Shown here: one piece after another, positions 43,687-51,438 of the stretch
Layout of the letters: every line of letters starts with the position of its first letter
Position numbering within the stretch: the stretch's first letter is position 1
Position numbers and translations under genes: made by a program
Notes under the pieces: model-generated
Seen by the model: the letters and a program-made list of their open reading frames with translations, nothing else
Databases searched by the model: none
What the model was told of the DNA's origin: nothing
DNA from: Kibdelosporangium sp. MJ126-NF4
GTDB lineage: Bacteria; Actinomycetota; Actinomycetes; Mycobacteriales; Pseudonocardiaceae
Length of the DNA stretch: 64,000 bases
Direction of reading: 5' to 3'
NCBI RefSeq assembly: GCF_000826545.1
Contig: NZ_CDME01000015.1
Location: 124,001 to 188,000, forward strand

Positions 43687-44793
43687 TCAGGGCGCCACCA
43701 GCCGCGGACCGGCCTTGACCACGCTCAACGTGTCGTTGATCGGTTCGCCATCGGAGTTGCCGTCTCCCGTGGTGCTGAAGGAAGTCTCGGCCCCGACCCA
43801 GCCCCGGAAGCGGCCGTTGTCGTCGATGACCTGGATCAGCGGCTTGACGTGCGAGTTCATCTTGTAGCACGTCTGGCCGGTCGCGGGCCGGTAGCCCAGG
43901 CACCGGAACCAGTGTTCGTAGGCGTTGCGCCGGTCTCCGGCGAAGGAGGCCAGATAGAAGTTGATCGTCGCGCTGTCCTTGCTGTCACCCGGCGGGTAGT
44001 ACGTGCATCCGTTGCCCGGCTTGGTCTTCGTGGCCGTGCCGACACACCGGGCGTCCCGGCACTGCTGGTAGATCGACAAACTCAGTGAGCTGGTGCCGGA
44101 GATGAGCTGTCCCTTCGAGATTCCGGAGTAGAGGTAGGCGTAGTTCACCTTGTTCTCCGGCCGCATCAGGTCGCTCGCGCTGGCACTGGCCGAGAAACCG
44201 GCGTTGGATCCGAACCCGTACCCCGAGGTCGCTGTGTATCCGCCACCCGCTCCGGCCCAGTCAAGCTGGACCAACGACGGATCGACTGAACCGTCGGTGC
44301 GGGCCACGGACCTGACGGTCCACTTTTCCTCCGACGTCGTGTTCCCGCCGGGCCAGAAGACGGTCAGCGCAGAGCCGTCGACCTGGTAGGTACCGCTGAC
44401 GGATTCCGACGGTCCCGACAGAAACCGTTTCGGTGTCCGCGCGTAGCACTGCGTGGGGCCGCAGTCGGCGGCCGCGATCGGGGTGTCGACCCTGATGTCT
44501 CGCATATTGCCCTGGTTCCACCGCCACCACTGCGCGGTCACCGTGCCGTTGTCCGGGTGGAAGGTGTACTGGCTGATCCGCAGCCAGTTGTCGGTGCGAG
44601 CGGCACGGAAGCCGCCGACCGAGACCACGAAGTTGGTTTTCCCTCCCGGAGCCGGTTGCGCGGTGGTGACGGCCGATGGCGCAGTCGCAGCCGCGCCACC
44701 CGCTGTCACGACCAGGCCAAGCAGCGCCATCGTGAGCACGATGGGCACCACCCTGCGCCGCATTGACAGAACTGCTGACTGGTTTCGGATCAT
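43687..44793 (-). CDS. Secreted protein of unknown function
   Basis: 368 residues from ATG 44793, with GGAGG seven nt upstream on the minus strand. A Sec signal peptide (MRRRVVPIVLTMALLGLVVT to AGGAAA) precedes a Cys-containing mature part with paired cysteines (ADCGPTQCYART, QQCRDARCVG, GNGCTYYP, RCLGYRP, GQTCYK), implying disulfides. Aromatic-rich stretches such as YTFHPDNGTVTAQWWRWNQG suggest a beta-rich extracellular fold. I do not recognise the family. It is flanked on both sides by strong hairpins and so is monocistronic. Confidence 0.7.
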   Translation of the reverse strand: MIRNQSAVLSMRRRVVPIVLTMALLGLVVTAGGAAATAPSAVTTAQPAPGGKTNFVVSVGGFRAARTDNWLRISQYTFHPDNGTVTAQWWRWNQGNMRDIRVDTPIAAADCGPTQCYARTPKRFLSGPSESVSGTYQVDGSALTVFWPGGNTTSEEKWTVRSVARTDGSVDPSLVQLDWAGAGGGYTATSGYGFGSNAGFSASASASDLMRPENKVNYAYLYSGISKGQLISGTSSLSLSIYQQCRDARCVGTATKTKPGNGCTYYPPGDSKDSATINFYLASFAGDRRNAYEHWFRCLGYRPATGQTCYKMNSHVKPLIQVIDDNGRFRGWVGAETSFSTTGDGNSDGEPINDTLSVVKAGPRLVAP

Positions 44794-44885
44794 GCATTGC
44801 CCTCCAGTGCGTCACTTTCCCTGCACAGCGAGTCTCTGCCGTAAGTCTTGTGGTTTTCTTCCACACTCCGGCTGATGAAACGCAC

Positions 44886-44923
44886 ACAAGGAGCCGGTGC
44901 GATCAGCCGCACCGGCTCCTTGT
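44886..44923. terminator. Hairpin terminator of the 44945-45556 lipoprotein gene
   Basis: Perfect 16-bp stem (44886-44901 with 44908-44923, loop ATCAGC), 22 nt past the minus-strand lipoprotein stop. No long T-tract follows, as is common for high-GC actinobacterial terminators. Confidence 0.8.
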
Positions 44924-44944
44924 CGGGAAAGTCCGCGATTCAGG

Positions 44945-45556
44945 TCACGGCGTGTAGATCTCGGCGACGCGCGCGATCCGGTCGGCGCCGTCCACGTCGA
45001 TCTTGGCGTTGACACTGTTGCCCTCGCGCAGTGTCGTCACCAGGCGCTGCCTGGAGCACTTCTCGGCGCCGTAGCCTTCGTTGTCGACAACCGGCTGGTC
45101 GGTCGGGCAGATGCTCAGCGCGCTGCGCACCGTCGCGGCGTCCGCCAGCGGCAAACGGTGCGTACCGATGTCCCCCGGGACGTCATCGAGGTGCTTCTCG
45201 GCAGCACCGCCGGGCACCCAGCGCTGCAGCCTGAACTCCACCATCCCCGCCTGCTCGTTGTACCCGACCAGCACCGCGATCCGGCTCGTGTTCGGGAACT
45301 TCCGGTCCGGATTGTCCACTTTGACACCACCGGAACCGGTGCCTTCCTCGCCCTGCCGGTGTGCCGGGGCGGGACTGGTGTTGCCGGACCTGTTCGCCAC
45401 GTCGTCTCCGGCACGCATCTGCTGTGCCTGTTCCTGGGGCACGGCATTCACCGGATCCGACGGGGCAGCCGCGTTCTGACCGGAACACGCGGACAACAGC
45501 GCACCCGCGGCAACTGCGAAACCCACCGTGACCATCTTCAGTGACTTGATACGCAT
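44945..45556 (-). CDS. Lipoprotein of unknown function
   Basis: 203 residues from ATG 45556, spaced about 9 nt from GAGGGG; an in-frame ATG at 45565 directly abuts that ribosome site and is less likely. The lipobox AAGALLSAC gives a lipid-modified Cys at about 23. After a disordered Ala/Gln-rich linker comes a globular part with ISRIAVLVGYNEQAGMVEFR-like sequence and two conserved cysteines (SICPTDQ, EKCSRQRL). No family recognised; similar lipoproteins are common in Pseudonocardiales. Confidence 0.75.
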   Translation of the reverse strand: MRIKSLKMVTVGFAVAAGALLSACSGQNAAAPSDPVNAVPQEQAQQMRAGDDVANRSGNTSPAPAHRQGEEGTGSGGVKVDNPDRKFPNTSRIAVLVGYNEQAGMVEFRLQRWVPGGAAEKHLDDVPGDIGTHRLPLADAATVRSALSICPTDQPVVDNEGYGAEKCSRQRLVTTLREGNSVNAKIDVDGADRIARVAEIYTP

Positions 45557-45899
45557 GACGTTCATCCCCTCGCTTCCGGCGCTCCCTGCCTGGCCCTCAT
45601 ATGCAGAGACGCGTAGTGGCACAGCCGGTTGCACCACAACGAGGGGACCCTGTGGCATAAAGACGCCGCACGCGACTGTCCACAGTCGGCAGTCGGATTA
45701 CCCTGGGTTGTCTCCAAGGTGCGCACATGTGGACGTGTGAAGGCCGTTGACGTTGCGTTACTGGGGTTGATTTCACAGTCGGACATCCTTTGTCGACCGA
45801 GGACGTCTTTCCGATTGGGAGCGATCACCGTGGACGAACCACCAGCCGATCGCCCACCGCCGGAGGAAGTCCTTCCGGCCAGCGAGAAAGGAGAGCACC
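45557..45899. other. Intergenic region between divergent exoprotein genes
   Basis: 343 bp separating the lipoprotein gene and the DUF4232 gene. The ribosome site AAAGGAGAG lies just before ATG 45900. No convincing coding frame, RNA gene or strong inverted repeat was found. Confidence 0.5.
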
Positions 45900-46460
45900 A
45901 TGACCATTCGCACAACGGTTCGCCGTACCGCTGCCGCCCTTGCCGTCGCCAGCGTCGCCGCTGGGACAGGAGCCTTCTTCGCGACCAGTGCCAGCGCCGC
46001 ACCGGCCGGCGACGAGCCGACAGTCTTCCCGTGCACGTCGAACCAGTTCACCACCAAGCTGGTTTACAGCGACGCCGGTGCGGGTAACCGCTACGGCGCT
46101 CTGCAATTCACCGCGAACCCGGGCGAGCGCTGCTACCTCCCCGGCAAGCTGGATGTCGACCTCGTCGGTGCGCACAACGTGCTGATCAACAACGAGGCGG
46201 ACGCCAACGCACCTGCCGTGGCGCTGACCGACGGGTCCTCGGCCTACGTGCAGCTGCACTGGACCGCCATCGCGGGTGAGGACGAGCAGCAGACGCCGAA
46301 CGGCATCACCGTGACCGCGCCGTCGGACACGAACATGCACGGTGACTACATCAACCCGAACGTTCTGACCAACTGGGACCTGGGCCCGGTCGACGCCAAC
46401 GAGGGAAGCCACACCATCGACGTCGGTGCGCTGACTCAGGGCTTGGCGCCCGCCGCGTAA
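45900..46460 (+). CDS. Secreted DUF4232-domain protein
   Basis: 186 residues from ATG 45900. A twin-arginine-like/Sec signal (TVRRTAAALAVASVAAGTGA, cleavage near ASA-AP) is followed by a DUF4232-type beta-sandwich: TVFPCTSNQFTTKLVYSDAG, RYGALQFTANPGERCYLPGK, YVQLHWTAIAG. Two cysteines probably pair. DUF4232 proteins are secreted and of unknown function. A hairpin with T-tract follows. Confidence 0.85.
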   Translation: MTIRTTVRRTAAALAVASVAAGTGAFFATSASAAPAGDEPTVFPCTSNQFTTKLVYSDAGAGNRYGALQFTANPGERCYLPGKLDVDLVGAHNVLINNEADANAPAVALTDGSSAYVQLHWTAIAGEDEQQTPNGITVTAPSDTNMHGDYINPNVLTNWDLGPVDANEGSHTIDVGALTQGLAPAA

Positions 46461-46478
46461 CGCGGACGTCGGCAGCAA

Positions 46479-46514
46479 GGGCGGGTGGCACCCAGCGTGC
46501 CGCCCGCCCATTTT
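46479..46514 (+). terminator. Rho-independent terminator after the DUF4232 gene
   Basis: A 12-bp stem (46479-46490 with 46498-46509, one G-U pair) followed by ATTTTC, 19 nt past the stop. Confidence 0.8.
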
Positions 46515-46629
46515 CACGTCGCTGCCTGGTCCACCGATCTACGCAGTTTCCACCGACGCGACTCCTGCTCGTGCGACGACATCATCAAACCGTCACACGA
46601 CAGCCAGGAAAGCTTCGGAAGGAACAGCC

Positions 46630-47190
46630 ATGACTCGCACCGCCCGCCGTCTGCTCACCGCGGTCGCGCTCGCCGCTGGTGTCACGCTCGCCTCGCTGCC
46701 CACGTCGGTGGCGCAGACCAGCGAAACCGTGAACGCCACGCACGACAACCGGCAGGTGCCGCGGATCGTCCAGCAGTGGGCCAACGCGTGGAACAAGGGC
46801 GACGCCGCTGCCCTGGGTGCGCTGTTCACACAGGACGGCACCTACACCGATCACGCCTTCCAGGCCTCCTTCACCGGACCGGCCGGGGTCAGGCAGTGGG
46901 TGGCGATCACCACGGACAGCATCAAGCCGCTCAAGGTGACTGTCGCCAGCGCGTTCCGCTCGGGCGACCACGTGTCCGTCACGTGGACGTTCAGCGGCAC
47001 CTTCACCGACAACTCGCCGTTCGAACCGCCGCACAACCCTGCCGGGCGTTCTTTCTCGGTACCCGCGACGTCTGTGTTCACCTTGCGCCATGACCGGATC
47101 AAGTCTGTTGCCGACTTCTACAACCTCGCCGACCTCCTGCGCCAGGTCGGGCTGCCCGCGGGCCCGTTCACTCCGCCCGGCCTGAAGTGA
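46630..47190 (+). CDS. Secreted SnoaL/NTF2-like protein
   Basis: 186 residues. Signal peptide (RRLLTAVALAAGVTLASLPT, cleavage after VAQ region), then an NTF2-like cone: IVQQWANAWNKGDAAALGAL, FTQDGTYTDHAFQASFTGPA, VSVTWTFSGTF. SnoaL-like folds bind or transform hydrophobic small molecules; the secreted form suggests an extracellular binding role. AAGGAACAGCC precedes the ATG. Confidence 0.85.
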   Translation: MTRTARRLLTAVALAAGVTLASLPTSVAQTSETVNATHDNRQVPRIVQQWANAWNKGDAAALGALFTQDGTYTDHAFQASFTGPAGVRQWVAITTDSIKPLKVTVASAFRSGDHVSVTWTFSGTFTDNSPFEPPHNPAGRSFSVPATSVFTLRHDRIKSVADFYNLADLLRQVGLPAGPFTPPGLK

Positions 47191-47213
47191 ATGCCCGCCG
47201 CGGTGTTGACGGA

Positions 47214-47231
47214 TAACCTTTTAAAGGGTTA
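47214..47231. promoter_or_regulatory. Near-perfect palindrome upstream of the hydrolase-CGNR operon
   Basis: TAACCTTTTAAAGGGTTA, symmetrical at 16 of 18 positions, 38 bp before the hydrolase ATG, overlapping the expected promoter. The CGNR regulator encoded second in the operon is the natural candidate to bind it (inference). Confidence 0.55.
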
Positions 47232-47268
47232 GCTTCGACGACATGGCGTACGACAGGAGGCTGGTCTG

Positions 47269-48003
47269 ATGGTGGTACGTCTTGCTACCCGGCAATGGGG
47301 TGACGGCGATCGTCATGCCCTTCTCCTGCACGGCATCAGCTCCTCGGGCAGCACCTGGTGGCAGGTGGCGGACGCGCTCGGCGCACAGGGCTTCACAGTC
47401 ACCGCTCCTGATCTGCGGGGCCACGGCGACAGCCCGCATGCCTCGCACTACACGGCCGCCGACTACGCCGCCGATGTCCGTGCGCTCGGCGAGCGGTGGG
47501 ATCTTGTCGTCGGGCACTCGCTCGGCGGGCTCATAGCCCTGCATGCCGCGCGTGATCCGGACTGGACCACACGGCTGGTGCTGCTTGATCCCGCTGTCGA
47601 ACTGTCGGACAGTGACGTCGAGCGCTATACCGAGCTCAACACGCAGGAAGTCCTGCGTCCACAGGATCCTGAGGCGCTGCTGGCGGCGAACCCCCGGTGG
47701 CACCCGGAAGACGCGCGTCTGAAGTTCCAGGCGGTGCTGGCAACCAGTCCGTACGTGTCTGAGCGGACGATGCGGGAGAACGCGCCGTGGCACTATCTCG
47801 CCGATGTCGAGGCGCTGGCTGTGCCGACTCTGATCCTGGGTGCCGATCCTGCCGCCGGTGGCGTTTTCGGGCCGAACCTGGGTGACGCGGTCGCCGCGGC
47901 CAACACGGGGATCGAGTACCGGGTTGTGGCCGAGGCCGGGCACTCGGTACACCGTGACGCCCCCGATGCTGTCCTTGAGGCGATCGCCGCCTGGCTGGGT
48001 TGA
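47269..48003 (+). CDS. Alpha/beta hydrolase
   Basis: 244 residues. HALLLHGISSSGSTWWQVAD (oxyanion His-Gly), LVVGHSLGGLIAL (nucleophile Ser), and EAGHSVHRDAP (catalytic His) form the usual triad layout with VLLDPAV before the lid. A broad-substrate esterase/haloperoxidase-like enzyme. The stop overlaps the TTG start of the CGNR gene by four nt, so both are translated together. Confidence 0.9.
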   Translation: MVVRLATRQWGDGDRHALLLHGISSSGSTWWQVADALGAQGFTVTAPDLRGHGDSPHASHYTAADYAADVRALGERWDLVVGHSLGGLIALHAARDPDWTTRLVLLDPAVELSDSDVERYTELNTQEVLRPQDPEALLAANPRWHPEDARLKFQAVLATSPYVSERTMRENAPWHYLADVEALAVPTLILGADPAAGGVFGPNLGDAVAAANTGIEYRVVAEAGHSVHRDAPDAVLEAIAAWLG

Positions 48004-48620
48004 GCGTGCGTGATCGCATCCCGCCGCTGCCTTCGCGTGATCCGCCAGTGGCCAACGCGGCGATCGACCGGGGCGCGCAGTACTTCCTATGGATCGCAGG
48101 CGATCCTGTGGTCGACTTCGTCAACACCGTCCGCCTGCGCCACCACGGCGGGGTCGAACTCCTTCGGGTACCGGCGGACCTCGACGCCTGGCTCGCGACC
48201 GCCCTCGGCATCAGAAGCCGCCCGTGCACCCAGGACGATCTGGTCACGGCCCGCAGTCTGCGGGAAGCGGTCGACCTGTGCCTGCTCGCCGCAGCCGGAC
48301 GTGCCGCTGTCGCCCCCGACGCCCTCGCACACCTCAACCAGCACATGAAGCAGGCACTTCTCGTCTGGAACGGTGAGCGCTTCACCCGCGCGCCCGCCGT
48401 CACCGCCGCGCAGGCGCTCAGCCGACTCGCCGCCGACGCGGGCACGTTGCTTGAGCACCGTGCCCACCACATACGCCTCTGCGACGGCCCCGACTGCTCG
48501 TTGCGTCTCGTTGACGCGTCGCGGGCGCGGCCGCGACGGTGGTGTTCGATGGCGGCCTGCGGGAACCGTACGAAGGCGCATCGCCACCGCAGCCGGGCCG
48601 CTCAGCCTGGCATGGGCTGA
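48000..48620 (+). CDS. ABATE/CGNR zinc-finger transcriptional regulator
   Basis: 206 residues from TTG 48000 (GTG 48006 possible). The N-terminal ABATE domain reads DPVVDFVNTVRLRHHGGVEL; the C-terminal CGNR zinc finger has the Cys pair CDGPDC and RRWCSMAACGNRTKAHRHR. CGNR proteins are proposed DNA-binding stress/defence regulators. It is the last cistron after the hydrolase and converges with the SufR-like gene 19 nt away. Confidence 0.9.
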   Translation: MSVRDRIPPLPSRDPPVANAAIDRGAQYFLWIAGDPVVDFVNTVRLRHHGGVELLRVPADLDAWLATALGIRSRPCTQDDLVTARSLREAVDLCLLAAAGRAAVAPDALAHLNQHMKQALLVWNGERFTRAPAVTAAQALSRLAADAGTLLEHRAHHIRLCDGPDCSLRLVDASRARPRRWCSMAACGNRTKAHRHRSRAAQPGMG

Positions 48621-48639
48621 CTGGCGTCACCCGGTCAGA

Positions 48640-49317
48640 TCACTGGCTGCCGCTAGAGGCTGTTCTGCTGAGTCGCACACAGCAGGATCCCGGCTGTGGA
48701 TCGAGGTGGGCGGTGAGCCCGGTGTTGCCGAGGCCGGTGAGGATTCCGTTGAGCAGGTCGAGGTTCATGCCACAGATGAGGCGCTTGTGTTGCCGCGCCA
48801 GGGTGTGGAACGGGCAGTTGCCGAGAACCACCTGGTCGCCGTCGACGCGTGGCTCGAAGCCGTGTGCCTCCAGCGTGGGCAGGAGGTCCTGTGCGGCCTC
48901 GCCGAGCTCCTTGCCTCGTTGGTTGGCCACGCTTGTGAGGGCAGCCTGCGGTGGTTCGCCTGTCCGGCCGGATTCTTCGAGTGCCGCCGCCAGCAGGTGC
49001 CCGGCCAGGTCATATCGGCGTTCCGGCAGGGACACCGCCACCTGGCGCTCCGACCGGCGGTACAGCTTGGCCGGTCGTCCCGCACCGGGCCCGCTGCGGC
49101 CGTTGCGCCGCTGGTAGCTGACGTCGAGCAGGCCCTCACCGAGGAGTTTCTCCAGGTGGAACGCGGCGGTCGCCCGGGGGATACCCAGTGCCTCGGCGAT
49201 CTCGTCCCGGCCGACGTCGTCCCCGGGACGACGTGCGACGTACTCGTAGACGCGGCGCCGGGTCGGCTCGTCCAACGCCGCCACCGCCGCCACCCGGTTC
49301 GCCAGGGGTTCGTGCAC
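48640..49317 (-). CDS. SufR-like Fe-S-sensing HTH regulator
   Basis: 225 residues from GTG 49317. A winged helix (about 14-70: LDEPTRRRVYEYVARR, IPRATAAFHLEKLLGEGLLD) is followed by an effector part carrying C168, C182, C212 and C213 in NCPFHTLARQHKRLICGMN and GSCCVRL. This Cys-X13-Cys plus late Cys arrangement matches SufR-type regulators that bind an iron-sulfur cluster through three cysteines. It is divergent from the DoxX-like gene and the region between holds a dyad, so it probably represses that gene in response to redox or iron. Confidence 0.85.
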   Translation of the reverse strand: MHEPLANRVAAVAALDEPTRRRVYEYVARRPGDDVGRDEIAEALGIPRATAAFHLEKLLGEGLLDVSYQRRNGRSGPGAGRPAKLYRRSERQVAVSLPERRYDLAGHLLAAALEESGRTGEPPQAALTSVANQRGKELGEAAQDLLPTLEAHGFEPRVDGDQVVLGNCPFHTLARQHKRLICGMNLDLLNGILTGLGNTGLTAHLDPQPGSCCVRLSRTASSGSQ

Positions 49318-49342
49318 AGATCCACTCTAAAACAAGTTGTTG

Positions 49343-49394
49343 TTGACGAAAAACCGGCGCGCCTTCTAATGTAAGCGTGATTCAACTTTAGAAG
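49343..49394 (+). promoter_or_regulatory. Promoter and dyad of the DoxX-like gene
   Basis: TTGACG at 49343-49348 with TCTAAT at 49365-49370 (16-nt spacer) looks like a housekeeping promoter. CTTCTAA (49363-49369) and TTAGAAG (49388-49394) form an inverted repeat covering the -10 region and part of the ribosome site GAAGGAGGT. Confidence 0.6.
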
Positions 49395-49403
49395 GAGGTA
49401 GGC

Positions 49404-49835
49404 ATGACCAGCGATTCCCGCCATGGCCTGATCGACCGCGCCGCGCTGCGTGAGCCGTCCTACCAGGCGTTCCTGTTGCTCCGCACCGTGTTCACCGTGG
49501 CGCCCATCCTCTTCGGCCTCGACAAGTTCGCCAACGTGCTCGTCGACTGGCCGGTCTATCTGGCGCCGTGGATCGACTCCATCACTCCCGGCACCGCCCA
49601 GGTGGCGATGTACATCGTCGGCGTGGTGGAGATCGTGGCCGGTGTCGTCGTCTTCCTCATCCCCCGGTTCGGCGGCTGGCTCGTCGCGGGCTGGCTGGCC
49701 GCGATCATCATCAACCTGCTGACCCTGTCCGGCTTCTACGACGTCGCCCTGCGCGACTTCGGGCTGCTGGTCGCGGCGGTCGCACTGGCGCGCCTGGCAG
49801 CCAGGTACGCACCGGGACGCTCCGCGCGCCTCTGA
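49404..49835 (+). CDS. DoxX-like membrane protein
   Basis: 143 residues with four membrane helices: FLLLRTVFTVAPILFGLDKF, APWIDSITPGTAQVAMYIVG leading to VVEIVAGVVVFLIPRFGGWL, IIINLLTLSGFYDVALRDFG and a last helix. The architecture is that of the DoxX/SURF4 family of small quinone- or redox-associated membrane proteins. It faces the SufR-like regulator across a dyad-containing promoter, supporting a redox role. Strong ribosome site GAAGGAGGT. Confidence 0.85.
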   Translation: MTSDSRHGLIDRAALREPSYQAFLLLRTVFTVAPILFGLDKFANVLVDWPVYLAPWIDSITPGTAQVAMYIVGVVEIVAGVVVFLIPRFGGWLVAGWLAAIIINLLTLSGFYDVALRDFGLLVAAVALARLAARYAPGRSARL

Positions 49836-49842
49836 ACCAGAG

Positions 49843-50793
49843 TCACGCGAACGGGTCGATGCCGGTGAGTTGGACGCTGGCCTCCCACAGGTGTACCGCC
49901 AGCGTGGTGTCGGCCAGTGCCTTCCGGACTGGTTCGAGGTGGGGTTCACCACGGAGGCCGGCAACTCGGGGTCCCCACAGCTGTCCGCCGCGTACGGACG
50001 GGTCGAGAACTGCCCGGACCGCGGGCCAAGCACCGTTGTGCTTGCCCTGCAGGAGGATGCCCGCAGGTAGGCCGCGCAGTCGTTGCGCGGTGGTTCGATG
50101 GTGGACCGGCGGGCGGGGCGGGGTGAGCGCGTCCAGCGCGCCGCCCGGGTGGTTCACGACGCTGATCACCGTGCGTCCCTTGAGACGGCGGTCCAGTTCG
50201 AGCCCGAACAGCATCTGGGCAAGTTTCGAGCGGGCGTAGGCGTCTTTCGGCTGGTAGTCCTGCGCCGACTGGAGATCGTCGGGGTCCAGTCGCGCGGACT
50301 TCGCCACGAAGCTGCCGGTGGTGACGACGCGACCCGCCGGGGCCGCCGACAGCAGCGGCGCCAGCCAACCGGTCAGCGCGAAGTGGCCGAGGTGGTTGGT
50401 GGCGAACATCAACTCGATGCCGTCACGGGTCTCCCGGCGCGGCGGATCGTCGAGCGCCACGCCCGCGTTGCACACCAACGCGTCCAGGCGATCGAGGTCC
50501 AACTCGGCCGCCGCGTCCTTGATCGCGGCCGGGTCGGACAGGTCCAGCGGGAGGTGCGCCAGCCGGGCGTCGGGGACACGGGCGCGGATCGCGGTCATCG
50601 CCGCGGCGGCCTTGGTGGCGTCCCGGCTGCCGAGGACCACGAGCGCCCCGGTTGTCGCCAGTTGCTCGGCCACGAAGTAGCCGATGCCTGCGTTTCCGCC
50701 CGTGACCAGGACGTTCTTGTCCTTGGCCGCAGGGAGTCGGTGGACGTTCCAGTGCTGCATGGCGGGCTCCGGCGAGGTGGGAGGGGTGGACAT
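49843..50793 (-). CDS. Short-chain dehydrogenase (retinol-dehydrogenase-like)
   Basis: 316 residues; an internal ATG at residue 12 (MQHWNVHRLPAAKDK) is an equally plausible start. Cofactor motif VTGGNAGIGY, LVCNAGVAL, catalytic Ser in TTGSFVAK and YARSKLAQ. It belongs to the branch of NADP-dependent SDRs acting on hydrophobic alcohols. It is divergent from the TetR gene, which probably represses it. Converges with the DoxX-like gene, 7 nt apart. Confidence 0.9.
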   Translation of the reverse strand: MSTPPTSPEPAMQHWNVHRLPAAKDKNVLVTGGNAGIGYFVAEQLATTGALVVLGSRDATKAAAAMTAIRARVPDARLAHLPLDLSDPAAIKDAAAELDLDRLDALVCNAGVALDDPPRRETRDGIELMFATNHLGHFALTGWLAPLLSAAPAGRVVTTGSFVAKSARLDPDDLQSAQDYQPKDAYARSKLAQMLFGLELDRRLKGRTVISVVNHPGGALDALTPPRPPVHHRTTAQRLRGLPAGILLQGKHNGAWPAVRAVLDPSVRGGQLWGPRVAGLRGEPHLEPVRKALADTTLAVHLWEASVQLTGIDPFA

Positions 50794-50805
50794 CCGGACA
50801 ATAGC

Positions 50806-50852
50806 CGAAGTGACTCCGATTTTGTAATGACTCCGTATTCGAAGTCACTTCG
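50806..50852. promoter_or_regulatory. TetR operators between the SDR and tetR genes
   Basis: CGAAGT-C-ACTTCG (50840-50852) is a perfect 13-bp palindrome 13 bp before the tetR ATG. CGAAGT-G-ACTCCG (50806-50818) is the same site with one arm mismatch near the SDR start. A third half-site GACTCCG lies at 50829-50835. Confidence 0.8.
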
Positions 50853-50865
50853 CTAGACTGTCGCC

Positions 50866-51438
50866 ATGACACCCGGACGGCGTGAACGCAAGAAGGCCGC
50901 CACTCGACAGGCCCTGACCGACGCCGCCCAGCGGCTGTTCCTCGACCGGGGATTCGACGAGGTCACCGTCGCCGAGATCGCCGAGGCGGCGGACACCGCG
51001 GTCTCCACGCTGTTCGCGCACTTCCCCAACGGCAAGGAAGCGCTTGTTCTGGGCGACGGCAGCGAACGCGAGCAGTCTCTGACGGCCGCCGTGCGGCAAC
51101 GCCCGGCGAGCGCGTCCATGTCGCAGGTGCTGCGGGATTTCCTCGCCACGCGAAGCCCGTTCGATCCCGATCCCGCCGCACAGGAACGGCGACTCGCCGC
51201 GCTGATAGTCGCCACGCCCGCGCTGCGCAGGTACGCCAGAGCGCTCTGGACCGGCTGCGAGTCCTCGCTCGCCCACGTCATCGCCGAGGAGACCGGGCGC
51301 GACGCCACCGACCTTTCCCTGCGCCTGTACGTCCGCTACGTCCTGGAAATCCCCGACCTCGCGGGGACGGAACCCGACCCGGCCACCGCGCTGGACACCG
51401 CTTTCACCCACCTCCAGCGCGGCTGGCCTGACCTGTAG
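50866..51438 (+). CDS. TetR-family transcriptional regulator
   Basis: 190 residues. TetR_N helix-turn-helix at about 10-55: ATRQALTDAAQRLFLDRGFD, EVTVAEIAEAADTAVSTLFA, HFPNGKEAL. The ligand domain is short and contains LSLRLYVRYVLEIPDLAGTE. It presumably represses itself and the divergent SDR gene through the palindromes between them. Its stop directly abuts the stop of the convergent SARP gene (51439). Confidence 0.92.
   Translation: MTPGRRERKKAATRQALTDAAQRLFLDRGFDEVTVAEIAEAADTAVSTLFAHFPNGKEALVLGDGSEREQSLTAAVRQRPASASMSQVLRDFLATRSPFDPDPAAQERRLAALIVATPALRRYARALWTGCESSLAHVIAEETGRDATDLSLRLYVRYVLEIPDLAGTEPDPATALDTAFTHLQRGWPDL

Noticed and set aside
45629..46087. Plus-strand frame across the DUF4232 promoter
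   Set aside because: Overlaps the true DUF4232 gene in another phase and lacks family resemblance.
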